The notes beneath the pieces were generated by a model. It made no database searches and was not told the origin of the DNA. It saw nothing but the letters and a program-made list of their open reading frames with translations. This document shows, piece after piece, positions 9,178 to 16,880 of a DNA stretch of 64,000 nucleotides. The DNA is taken from contig NZ_JACYFG010000002.1 in the NCBI RefSeq assembly GCF_014803405.1, positions 186,001-250,000 on the forward strand, given 5' to 3'. The translations under genes were made by a program, and so were the position numbers. Source of the stretch: Pelagicoccus enzymogenes (GTDB taxonomy: Bacteria; Verrucomicrobiota; Verrucomicrobiia; Opitutales; Opitutaceae). Each line of letters starts with the position of its first letter. Position 1 is the stretch's first letter.

Positions 9178-12100
9178 TCACTCGCGTAACTCGAACACAT
9201 ACAGCGGCCCTTCGCTGGTCGATACCAGCAACTCGTTCTTTCCGTCTTGCTGCAAGTCCGCCCAGAGGAGCCGCCGGGCTTCCCCTTGCGGGATCGCCAG
9301 CCCGGATTGCCCGGGCAATTCCCCCACGAAGCGCCCCGCCCCGCTATTTCTCATCAACAAAACAAGACTGCGTTCGGGTTGGACTGCGGCGACCGGCTGG
9401 GACGATAGCGACTGCAGCACCATGATAAGATCGACGTCTCCGTCCTCGTCGATGTCGGCTGCCAACAGCTCGATGGCGACACCCACTTGAGCGAGCCCAG
9501 GCAATGGCAAAGCTTCGAAAGCTCCCGATTCGCTTTGCAGCAGCAACAGGGAACGGCGCTCCGTAAACTCGTACCGGCTGTAGTTTTCCAGAATTTCAGC
9601 CCCAAAGACTTCCTCCACCGTCATCCCCGCAAACTGCCGATAGCTGCCTGTCCGATTCGCGATGTCTGGAAAATCGACCTGATGGAAGATGCGAGACTCT
9701 CGTGGGTAAAGCTTTCCAACAATCGTCTCGGCTTCGATGTACTTTCCTTTCACCGCTTCCTTGCTTGGGGCAAAGAGAACAGCGGGTGCCTCAGCACTCG
9801 CCACATACTTGTTGTTTTCTCCTAAATTCCCCAGAGCGATATCCATGCGACCATCTCCGTTGAAGTCAGCCACCGCCGCGCTTTTCCAAAGCCCGCTATC
9901 CACCGACGCAAACACTTCGGGCCATTCGACAAGCTGCGTTCCTTGCTGCTTCCAAGCCAAAGGCGATCCGTACTCGCGAAGCTGGATCAGGTCTCGATCC
10001 CCGTCCCCGTCGAGATCCGCCGCCACCAAACGCGAGCTGCGACCGCTGCCCTTGAACGGGTGATCCACCTCGCCACCGTTTCGCGAGAAAACCTGATTCC
10101 CAAAGGATCGCGGATACCACTCACGCACCGTGCCGCCCGTCGTCAACAGCTGACCATCCTGCAAAACAATCGCTGACGAACTGGCTTGAGGCAAAAATTC
10201 CCGCTCAGCACGAATAAAATGCATGTCGCCTCGATTGAGATACCAACGATCCTGATAAAACTCGTCGCCGGCGTCCAACTCCACTCCACCGCTGGCCACA
10301 AAGAGATCCAAGTCGCCATCCTCGTCGACGTCGAAAGGGACGATAGCCGTGTCTTCGGCAAGCTCGTCCTCCCGAAAGGCAGCGACTCGGAGCGAGCGCA
10401 GCGATTGGCCAGCCTCGTTCTTCAAAACGCGCAAGCCCTGTCCGGTGGCGCCCCCCAGCAAAACGTCTTCGAAGCCGTCTCCATCCAAGTCCGCGACCGC
10501 CAGGGCCGGCCCCAAACGATCCTCGGTAAACGGCAGGAGAAACTGGCCCCGGCGCGCCAGAAAAAGCTCTTCCCGGCTCCAGCTCGCCTCGTCGATTTCG
10601 ATAGCGGACGCACGAAACGTCTTTTTCTTAAGCCGCGGCACAAGCGAATCCCCCGACTTCGCCTCCCGGATCACATAGCGCTTGCCGAAACTCAGCCCCT
10701 CAATCCGCTGCGTCGCTCCCGACGGCCACTCGATCATCAGCGATTCGACCCGCTCCCCACTTTTTCCCGCAAAGTGCAGCAGGGGTGCGTCGACCGACAT
10801 GTATCCACGCATCGAGGACAACTCCCGCGTTTGCACGCCCGAGGAAGCGCTCAAGCTCACCTTCGCTCCTAGGCCCATGCGATTGCTTTCGACGCCTTGC
10901 AAGCGAACAAGCAAGCGCCCGCCTTGTGAGCTGTTGTTTCGATAAACTCCGAGCCCTTCCTTCCAATTGCTGGTCACCAAGTCCAAGTCTCCGTCCAAGT
11001 CCAAGTCCGCAAAGGCTGCCGCAAAACTCACCCCTTCCGTATCCAGTCCCCAAGCGCTGCCTACTTCCGTGAACTTGAAATTCCCTTCGTTGCGGAAAGC
11101 GAGGTTTCGCTCCCGTAGCGGAGGACTTGTTTCGAAAATGCGAACCCGCGTCGCCAAGCTTCGCGCCTTGGTCATCTTGTAGGCGAGGTCGCCGTCATGA
11201 AACGCCCGCGTCATGCCGTTGGCAAAAAAGGCGTCCAGCCAGCCATCATTATCCAAATCCACGAAGCGAGTCGCCCAGGTCCAATCGGTGGCATGCAAGC
11301 CGGCGAAACGACTCAGCTCGAAGTAAGTCCCATCGCCAAGCCCCGCCCAAAGCATGTTTTGCATGTATTGGCTAACCCCGGAGCGCCTCGCGCTAACAAG
11401 TTTTCCCGAGAGCGGCCCCACTGCCTGGTGGTAGTAGCTTCGGTCTCGGGCCAACATCTCTGCAGCGATAAAGTCGATGTGCCCATCGTTGTTCAAATCC
11501 CCCGAATCGATTCCCATGGAAGAGTAAGGAGCCCCTCCCAAGGCCTCCCGGATCACATCGGTAAACGTGCCGTCCTTATTGTTTCGATACAGCTTGTCCA
11601 CCGGCTCGAAGTCGTTCGACACGTAGATGTCTAGCCATCCATCCTCGTCGAAATCCCACCAGAGCGCCGTGTGCCCCTGTCCTTCCCCTGCGATTCCAGC
11701 CGCTGCGGTAACGTCTACAAATCGTCCTCCGTCGTTGCGAAAAAGCAGATCCGGAAGTCCGTCCAAGTGCCCAGCGTCGTGAAGGTAGTTCTGCTGCAAA
11801 TACAAGTCCAAGTCCCCATCCCGGTCGTAGTCCGCAAACGAAGGAGCATTGGAACCTCCCTTGTAGTCCAGTCCCCAGGCTGCGGCTCGCTCCTCGAAAT
11901 GCCCCGTACCATCGTTGATCCAAAGCTCGTTGGTTCCCGCGACGTAACAAACGTAGAGGTCGAGGTCCCCGTCGTTGTCGATATCTACCAAAGCGGCTCC
12001 CGTTCCGAAACCGTTACCCCCCGCAAGGCCGGAACCGGCCGTCGCGTCCTCGAATTCGAAATTTCCCTTGTTCAGAAAAAGTCCGTTGGGCGAATCCTTT

Positions 12101-12390
12101 CCCACCGCAAAGAGATCCGGCAAGGCATCGCCATTCACATCCCCCATCGCAACTCCGGTTCCAATCGATCCGTTGTAGTACTGTTTCCAAAGTTCCAGCC
12201 AGCGACGCGGGTGGTCGAAGCGATTCTCGAAAGCGATCCCCGTGCGGGCCGTATCCATTCTTTCGAACAGGGTCTGCCCGGCATCGTTGGTATTGGCCGG
12301 CACGAGTTCGCGCTCGGACACGACTTGGCAGTTCGCGCTCGCATAAAGAAACAGACAGAAACTCAGGGCTGCAAATTGCTTGAGAGGCAT
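9178..12390 (-). CDS. FG-GAP/VCBS repeat protein with ASPIC/UnbV domain (CRTAC1-like)
   Basis: A 1070-residue exported protein: signal peptide (MPLKQFAALSFCLFLYASA), then many FG-GAP/VCBS calcium-binding repeats with the Asp-rich signature (DVNGDALPDLF, DIDNDGDLDLY, DYDRDGDLDLY, DLDGDGFEDVL and others). These build one or two beta-propellers. An ASPIC/UnbV domain (GLGAKVSLSASSG to RYVIREA) sits in the middle, and further VCBS repeats follow. Such proteins are common in Planctomycetes, Verrucomicrobia and Acidobacteria and are thought to bind ligands outside the cell; no enzyme site is visible. Start chosen at 12390 because it begins the signal peptide. It lies convergent to the VPDSG gene and divergent from the RodZ-like gene. 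Confidence 0.88.
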   Translation of the reverse strand: MPLKQFAALSFCLFLYASANCQVVSERELVPANTNDAGQTLFERMDTARTGIAFENRFDHPRRWLELWKQYYNGSIGTGVAMGDVNGDALPDLFAVGKDSPNGLFLNKGNFEFEDATAGSGLAGGNGFGTGAALVDIDNDGDLDLYVCYVAGTNELWINDGTGHFEERAAAWGLDYKGGSNAPSFADYDRDGDLDLYLQQNYLHDAGHLDGLPDLLFRNDGGRFVDVTAAAGIAGEGQGHTALWWDFDEDGWLDIYVSNDFEPVDKLYRNNKDGTFTDVIREALGGAPYSSMGIDSGDLNNDGHIDFIAAEMLARDRSYYHQAVGPLSGKLVSARRSGVSQYMQNMLWAGLGDGTYFELSRFAGLHATDWTWATRFVDLDNDGWLDAFFANGMTRAFHDGDLAYKMTKARSLATRVRIFETSPPLRERNLAFRNEGNFKFTEVGSAWGLDTEGVSFAAAFADLDLDGDLDLVTSNWKEGLGVYRNNSSQGGRLLVRLQGVESNRMGLGAKVSLSASSGVQTRELSSMRGYMSVDAPLLHFAGKSGERVESLMIEWPSGATQRIEGLSFGKRYVIREAKSGDSLVPRLKKKTFRASAIEIDEASWSREELFLARRGQFLLPFTEDRLGPALAVADLDGDGFEDVLLGGATGQGLRVLKNEAGQSLRSLRVAAFREDELAEDTAIVPFDVDEDGDLDLFVASGGVELDAGDEFYQDRWYLNRGDMHFIRAEREFLPQASSSAIVLQDGQLLTTGGTVREWYPRSFGNQVFSRNGGEVDHPFKGSGRSSRLVAADLDGDGDRDLIQLREYGSPLAWKQQGTQLVEWPEVFASVDSGLWKSAAVADFNGDGRMDIALGNLGENNKYVASAEAPAVLFAPSKEAVKGKYIEAETIVGKLYPRESRIFHQVDFPDIANRTGSYRQFAGMTVEEVFGAEILENYSRYEFTERRSLLLLQSESGAFEALPLPGLAQVGVAIELLAADIDEDGDVDLIMVLQSLSSQPVAAVQPERSLVLLMRNSGAGRFVGELPGQSGLAIPQGEARRLLWADLQQDGKNELLVSTSEGPLYVFELRE

Positions 12391-12576
12391 AGGGAAGTCT
12401 GGGGAAACAATCCGAGTGGAACCAAGCGCGGTCGCGAGGTACAACCTTTAATTGGACTTAGGCTCGCAAAGCCTGCCTATCTCGGGATTTGGAATTCGTT
12501 GCATCCGCTCGAATTCTGCGATCTCTCTGGTATGGAGGCTTGTTTTACGAAAAATTCCCTTTAAACACAGAAATTG

Positions 12577-13410
12577 ATGCAGAGTATTGGCGAAAGACTG
12601 GAAGAGGCGCGCAAGCGCAAGGGTGTCACGATCCGCGAAGCGGCCGAAGCGACGAAGATCCGCGGTGACTACCTGAACAGCTTCGAGAACAACAATTTCC
12701 AGATCAACGTGCCCGACATCTACGTGCGCGGATTCCTGCGTTCCTACTGCAACTTCCTCAAGGTCAATAGCGAGAAGGTCATCACCGACTACAACGCGGA
12801 ACTGCTGGGCGAAGCCAAGGCAGCCAAACGCGAACACCGGGAATTTTTCGGCCGCATGGAGCTGCAGCACACCCCTCTCGTCAACGAGGAAACCAAGTCG
12901 GCCCCCAAGGGCACTGCCACCATCGACGACGACAAGCTCCGGGCGGAAGAGGAAGAAGACGAGAAGGTAAGCTTCCTCGACAAGATCGATAAGGAAGCCG
13001 CCATCAAGATCGGCATCGTGGCCGTCGTAGCCATCATGTTCCTCCTGGTCATCGTCTGGCTGTTCCGCACGCTCACCAGCGGCGGCATCGACGATGGGCC
13101 GCAAGCCAACACCACTGGCTTGGTACCGACTCAACAAACGGCAAGCGCTCCTGCCGAAACCGCGCCCGCGGCCGCGACCGAAACCATTACCCTCATCGCC
13201 ACCGGCGACGTGCGCGTCTCCGTGACCGAACGGAACACCGGTAAGGTCTTGCTCGACTACTTCCCAATGGTTGCTGGCCAAAGAGAGGCCATCCAGAAAA
13301 GCGGCCCGGTAAAGATCGACTACACTGCTGGCGAAAACCTGCAGGTTGAGATCAAGGGCACCGCTTACGGGACCGGCAAAACCGGGCAAAACTACTCCAC
13401 TATCCCTTGA
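12577..13410 (+). CDS. RodZ-like helix-turn-helix membrane protein
   Basis: A 277-residue single-pass membrane protein. An N-terminal helix-turn-helix domain of the HTH_25/RodZ type spans about residues 3-70 (GERLEEARKRKGVTIREAAEATKI…). An acidic linker is followed by one membrane helix at about 143-164 (IKIGIVAVVAIMFLLVIVW) and a periplasmic beta domain like DUF4115 at about 190-270. RodZ links MreB to the cell wall during elongation; that role is known for the family and only inferred here. A TTG start 3 bases upstream is also possible, but the ATG is better. The last 11 bases overlap the end of the convergent TonB-like gene. Confidence 0.82.
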   Translation: MQSIGERLEEARKRKGVTIREAAEATKIRGDYLNSFENNNFQINVPDIYVRGFLRSYCNFLKVNSEKVITDYNAELLGEAKAAKREHREFFGRMELQHTPLVNEETKSAPKGTATIDDDKLRAEEEEDEKVSFLDKIDKEAAIKIGIVAVVAIMFLLVIVWLFRTLTSGGIDDGPQANTTGLVPTQQTASAPAETAPAAATETITLIATGDVRVSVTERNTGKVLLDYFPMVAGQREAIQKSGPVKIDYTAGENLQVEIKGTAYGTGKTGQNYSTIP

Positions 13411-14602
13411 TGTCGAAGGCGATTGGCACCGTGACCGTCTGGTCAGCCGGATAGCCGCCCACAACTGCCGGACGGAAGATCCACTTTTCCACCGCTTTGC
13501 GAGATTCAGCGGCGACAGGGGAGTTTTCCCCCTCCACCACCCGCGAACTGCGTACCCGGCCCAGCTTGTCCACGAGCAGCTCCAGCTTCACTACAGTGGA
13601 AGACGCCACTTTAACTTGCGGCAAAGGGGCGTAGAGAGGCGTCGCGTTCCTGTCTTGCATATCCGGATACGGGATAACCTCCAAAGCTTCCGAAAACGGG
13701 GCGAACTCGTTGAAGAAGAAGTTTTGCCGCACGGTGGTCACCAAGGGCTCTCCCTTGAAAGTGCCGGCTCGGTACTTGGACTCCACAACCGTCTTCCAAA
13801 CCTCCGGCAAGAATTCCACATGGTCCGCCGCGAAGTCGAGGAACTCTACAACTTCGCCATTACGCCCAATGGAATAGATCGCCGTCGCATAGCCACCCCC
13901 CACTTTGCCCTGCAAGGATCGGGGGAAATCCAGCAAACGGGGCTTCACGACTTCTGCAGGTTCGACTTCGCCCGCCTCTGACGCGCTCGCCCGCGAGCGG
14001 CCCAGCCCCGCATTGCCGCCCCCTCCATCCACACCATCGACTACGATCGGATCATCCGGTTCATAGCGACGAACCTCCTGACCCCGGGAAAAGATATGGT
14101 AAGCGAACGCTCCTCCGCCAAAGCCTGGATTGGCCGGCAAGGTAATCAAAATCCGTTCCGTACCCTTGGTATTGATGTCCGGAATCTCCCGCAGCATGAA
14201 GGAGGGCTCGCCCTGCTCCGGCTTGATGACAAACAAGACGTAGCAGTCCTCGAAATCCCGCTCCGCCCGCACCGTCGCCACAAAGCGAAAGTAGAATCCC
14301 CCCACCGGCGACCCGTAATCCTGCCCCATCATCGCGTCGCGTTCCAAAACCTCGATCGCTCCGTCCGTGAATGCTTCGGCATTCTCCACCCGCACCCGGG
14401 CGTCCGGCACCAACATGCGCTCCCCCTGCACTTCTACCACCGGAGTCGAACCGCTCATCGCAACGACCGGCAGCATCTCGTCCTCATAGGACACCAAGAC
14501 CTGAGCCTGAGAAAAGAGGAAAGGCGCCCACTGGACCGCGGAGAATAAACCAGCAATGCGCCCCATGGTCCCAAGCAATCGTTTCACCGCTGAATATCTC
14601 AT
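13400..14602 (-). CDS. Exported protein with two TonB-type C-terminal domains
   Basis: A 400-residue exported protein. An N-terminal hydrophobic signal ends near residue 33 (…FLFSQA). An N-terminal region of unknown fold is followed by a Gly/Glu-rich linker at about 190-215. Then come two successive TonB_C-like beta domains: one with GGYATAIYSIGRNGEVVEF, the second with VVKLELLVDKLGRVRSSRVVEG and AVEKWIFRPAVVGG. Classic TonB has one such domain plus a transmembrane anchor and a proline-rich stalk, and I see no such stalk here. So an energy transducer role is uncertain. The initiator may instead be the internal ATG at 14566. Its end overlaps the convergent RodZ-like gene. Confidence 0.7.
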   Translation of the reverse strand: MRYSAVKRLLGTMGRIAGLFSAVQWAPFLFSQAQVLVSYEDEMLPVVAMSGSTPVVEVQGERMLVPDARVRVENAEAFTDGAIEVLERDAMMGQDYGSPVGGFYFRFVATVRAERDFEDCYVLFVIKPEQGEPSFMLREIPDINTKGTERILITLPANPGFGGGAFAYHIFSRGQEVRRYEPDDPIVVDGVDGGGGNAGLGRSRASASEAGEVEPAEVVKPRLLDFPRSLQGKVGGGYATAIYSIGRNGEVVEFLDFAADHVEFLPEVWKTVVESKYRAGTFKGEPLVTTVRQNFFFNEFAPFSEALEVIPYPDMQDRNATPLYAPLPQVKVASSTVVKLELLVDKLGRVRSSRVVEGENSPVAAESRKAVEKWIFRPAVVGGYPADQTVTVPIAFDIKG

Positions 14603-14688
14603 GAATCTAGAAGACGTAGAATCGTAAAACTATCACCGCCCTGCAACCACCGCAAGCCACAGGCCCACAAATAAAAAGCCGCATCGCG

Positions 14689-14705
14689 AGGCTTGCCGCA
14701 AGCCT
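14689..14705. repeat. Short perfect palindrome (REP-like)
   Basis: AGGCTTGC and GCAAGCCT face each other around one base within a GC-rich stretch of the divergent TonB-like/rpiB spacer. It could be a REP remnant or a regulatory hairpin in the rpiB leader. Confidence 0.4.
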
Positions 14706-14767
14706 GCGCGCGCCACACCTTTTTTGGTTTGAACCTCCGCTCCCCTCACCCTAAACACCGCCCCACC

Positions 14768-15205
14768 ATGAGCAAACTCACTGTCGCAATCGGCTCCGAC
14801 CACGCTGGCTACAAGTACAAGCAAGCCATTATCGCCCACCTCGAGGGCCAAGGCTACTCCGTCAAGGACTACGGAACAAACTCGCCCGAATCCTGCGACT
14901 ACCCCGACTTCATCCGACCTGTCGCCGAAGCGGTTGCAGCCGGCCAATACGACCGCGGCATCGTGCTCGGCGGTTCCGGCAACGGCGAAGCCATCGTCGC
15001 CAACCGCGTCAAAGGCGTGCGCTGCGGCCTCTGCTGGAACGAGCAAATCGCCATCTGGAACCGTTCCCACAACGACGGCAACGTTCTCTCCATCGGCGAA
15101 CGCACCGTCACCCAAGAGGACGCGCTCCATATCGTGGATACATGGCTCAACACCGAGTTCGAAGGCGGCCGCCACCAACCCCGCATCGACAAGATTGACG
15201 CCTAA
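14768..15205 (+). CDS. rpiB: Ribose-5-phosphate isomerase B (Glu-type active site)
   Basis: Interconverts ribose 5-phosphate and ribulose 5-phosphate in the non-oxidative pentose phosphate pathway. The 145-residue protein begins VAIGSDHAGYKYK, the RpiB/LacAB signature, and ends in the usual NVLSIGER region. The active-site loop reads GGSGNGEAIVANRVKGVRC. The E. coli-type enzyme uses a cysteine base in a GTGIG loop; this loop instead matches the mycobacterial form, where a glutamate serves as base. The start at 14768 begins directly at the conserved strand. It is followed by a REP-like repeat and an aldo/keto reductase on the same strand. Confidence 0.93.
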   Translation: MSKLTVAIGSDHAGYKYKQAIIAHLEGQGYSVKDYGTNSPESCDYPDFIRPVAEAVAAGQYDRGIVLGGSGNGEAIVANRVKGVRCGLCWNEQIAIWNRSHNDGNVLSIGERTVTQEDALHIVDTWLNTEFEGGRHQPRIDKIDA

Positions 15206-15209
15206 AATC

Positions 15210-15235
15210 GGTGGGTCGGCCGCTCCGCGGGCGAC
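15210..15235. repeat. 26-bp REP-like repeat, copy A
   Basis: A 26-bp unit starting GGTGGGTCGG and ending GCGGGCGAC, with a GGCCGCTCCGCGGGCG core. It is identical to copy B at 16327-16352 and near-identical to copies at 27653, 34753 and (inverted) 34802. It lies 5 bases after the rpiB stop. Confidence 0.85.
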
Positions 15236-15259
15236 TTCCCTCCTCCCCGTAACTCAAGC

Positions 15260-16243
15260 ATGCAATACCGACGCCTCGGCAAATCCGGCCTCCAAGTCAG
15301 CGCCCTTTCCTTCGGGTCCTGGGTGACCTTCGGAGACCAGGCCTCCAACAAGACCGCCGAGGCCTGCCTGCAACTTGCCTACGACTCCGGCATCAACTTC
15401 TTCGACAACGCCGAAGGCTACGCCAACGGCCAATCCGAAGAAGTCATGGGCTCCGCCATCGCCAAGGCCGGCTGGGCCCGCGACACCTTTGTCGTATCCT
15501 CCAAAGTCTTCTGGGGCGGCGAAAAGCCTAACCAAGTCGGCCTCTCCAAAAAGCACGTCATCGAAGCCTGCGAAGCCGCCCTCAAGCGCCTCCGCGTCGA
15601 CTACCTCGACCTCTACTACTGCCATCGCCCCGATCCCGACACCCCTATCGAGGAAACCGTGCGAGCCATGGACGTGCTCATCCAGCAAGGCAAGATCCTC
15701 TACTGGGGCACCTCCGAGTGGTCCGCCGCGGAGATCATGGAAGCCTACTCCATCGCCCGGCAGTACCACCTGACGCCGCCCACCATGGAGCAGCCGGAGT
15801 ACAACCTGCTCAAGCGCCACCGCTTCGAGGTCGAGTACGCCCGCCTCTACTCCCAAATCGGCCTCGGCACCACCACCTTTTCCCCCCTCGCCGGCGGCAT
15901 CCTTACCGGCAAGTACAACGACGGCATCCCGCCCGACAGCCGCCTCGCCTACACCGAATTCGATTGGATGCAGGAAAAGCTCGCCCGACTGCAAGCCCAA
16001 GGCGGCATCCAAGTCCTGCAAGAGCTCACCGCCATCGCCCAAAAGCTCGGAGCAAGCCTGCCGCAGCTCAGCATCGCCTGGCTGCTCAAGAATCCCAACG
16101 TCAGCTCCGTCATCCTCGGTGCCTCCCGCCCCGAGCAATTGGAACAAAACCTCAAGGCTCTGGACATTCTCGATACTCTCAATGACGAGATCATGGATGA
16201 AATCGAAATCGCCATCAGCCGCTTCCAAGAAATCGACGCCTAA
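15260..16243 (+). CDS. Aldo/keto reductase, voltage-gated K+ channel beta-subunit type
   Basis: An NADPH-dependent oxidoreductase of 327 residues in the Kv-beta/YghZ-like branch. The catalytic tetrad is visible: Asp in FFDNAEGY, Tyr in the same stretch, Lys in VVSSKVFWGG and His in LYYCHRPDPDTP. The C-terminal cofactor part (SIAWLLKNPNVSSVILGAS) is complete, and the length is typical. The substrate cannot be told from sequence; relatives reduce aldehydes and methylglyoxal-like carbonyls. It sits between two identical REP-like units. Confidence 0.92.
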   Translation: MQYRRLGKSGLQVSALSFGSWVTFGDQASNKTAEACLQLAYDSGINFFDNAEGYANGQSEEVMGSAIAKAGWARDTFVVSSKVFWGGEKPNQVGLSKKHVIEACEAALKRLRVDYLDLYYCHRPDPDTPIEETVRAMDVLIQQGKILYWGTSEWSAAEIMEAYSIARQYHLTPPTMEQPEYNLLKRHRFEVEYARLYSQIGLGTTTFSPLAGGILTGKYNDGIPPDSRLAYTEFDWMQEKLARLQAQGGIQVLQELTAIAQKLGASLPQLSIAWLLKNPNVSSVILGASRPEQLEQNLKALDILDTLNDEIMDEIEIAISRFQEIDA

Positions 16244-16817
16244 TAGCGCCCCTAAGAGAGTCGACCGCTCCGATCCGCCCTTCTCCCCAAGGTGGCGCGG
16301 CTTCTCCGAAGACGCTCTCCTCCTAAGGTGGGTCGGCCGCTCCGCGGGCGACAACAAATCCAGTGGGAAGCGGCCTTGTGCCGCGATCCTCTTCGGCTGG
16401 ACCTTCCTCCTCGCAGCCTGCAGCAACGTCCCCCCATCCTCCCAAGTCGAGCTTACCGCCCCCAACCTCGTCACCCAATCCGAGCAGCCCGCCGGCGTCA
16501 CCCACACCCTCACTCTGCAAACGCCCACTCCGGCCTGGAAGCTCGTTCCCATGATGCTCTACCGAACGAGCGAAAACGAGTACCTCTGCGTCCACACCCT
16601 CAGCGCGCCCGACGGCATGGTCGCACAGGTGCTCTCCACCGTTTCCAACCAAATCAGCTTCCGCCACCTAGGCTCCAGCGAGCCGGTCGTCCGCCACTAC
16701 GTCCTCGGCAAAACCTGGAAGTGGAACGGAAACCCGGAAGTCACCTTCATCGATTCGATCGATGAGCTCAAAGATGCCCTTGCCGACGCCCAAAGCGTCC
16801 CTTTCACTACGCCCTAA
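16197..16817 (+). CDS. Small lipoprotein; N-terminus apparently rebuilt by REP repeats
   Basis: The conserved-looking part starts AAILFGWTFLLAACSN, a lipoprotein signal with lipobox LAAC (the Cys codon is at 16419-16421), followed by about 130 residues of exported beta-rich protein of unknown function. No ATG, GTG or TTG lies in frame between the end of the aldo/keto reductase gene and the lipobox. The nearest in-frame ATGs (16182, 16197) lie inside the reductase gene, so translation from there would read through the REP repeats as some 60 extra residues. The REP-like unit at 16363-16400 runs straight into the signal-peptide codons. Either the gene uses this odd extended start or a non-standard start, or it has been inactivated. 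The coordinates of the start are therefore uncertain. Confidence 0.55.
   Translation: MKSKSPSAASKKSTPNSAPKRVDRSDPPFSPRWRGFSEDALLLRWVGRSAGDNKSSGKRPCAAILFGWTFLLAACSNVPPSSQVELTAPNLVTQSEQPAGVTHTLTLQTPTPAWKLVPMMLYRTSENEYLCVHTLSAPDGMVAQVLSTVSNQISFRHLGSSEPVVRHYVLGKTWKWNGNPEVTFIDSIDELKDALADAQSVPFTTP
16327..16400. repeat. Composite REP-like cluster (copy B plus a second family)
   Basis: Contains a 26-bp copy identical to the one at 15210 (16327-16352). Then comes a different palindromic unit at 16363-16400 starting GTGGGAAGCGGC with hairpin GCGGC-CTTGT-GCCGC at 16370-16384. A degraded third unit (AAGGTGGCGCGGCTTCTCCG) lies just upstream near 16290. The cluster directly abuts the lipoprotein signal codons. 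Confidence 0.75.
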
Positions 16818-16880
16818 AATTTCCGGAGCCCTCACCGCTCCCCCATCCCTTTCACTCACTTCACAGTTTACTGAATCTCA

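Noticed and set aside
15254-16552. Long minus-strand open frame opposite the aldo/keto reductase and lipoprotein genes
   Set aside because: Low-complexity Gly/Val/Asp text with no motif; the plus-strand genes explain the region.
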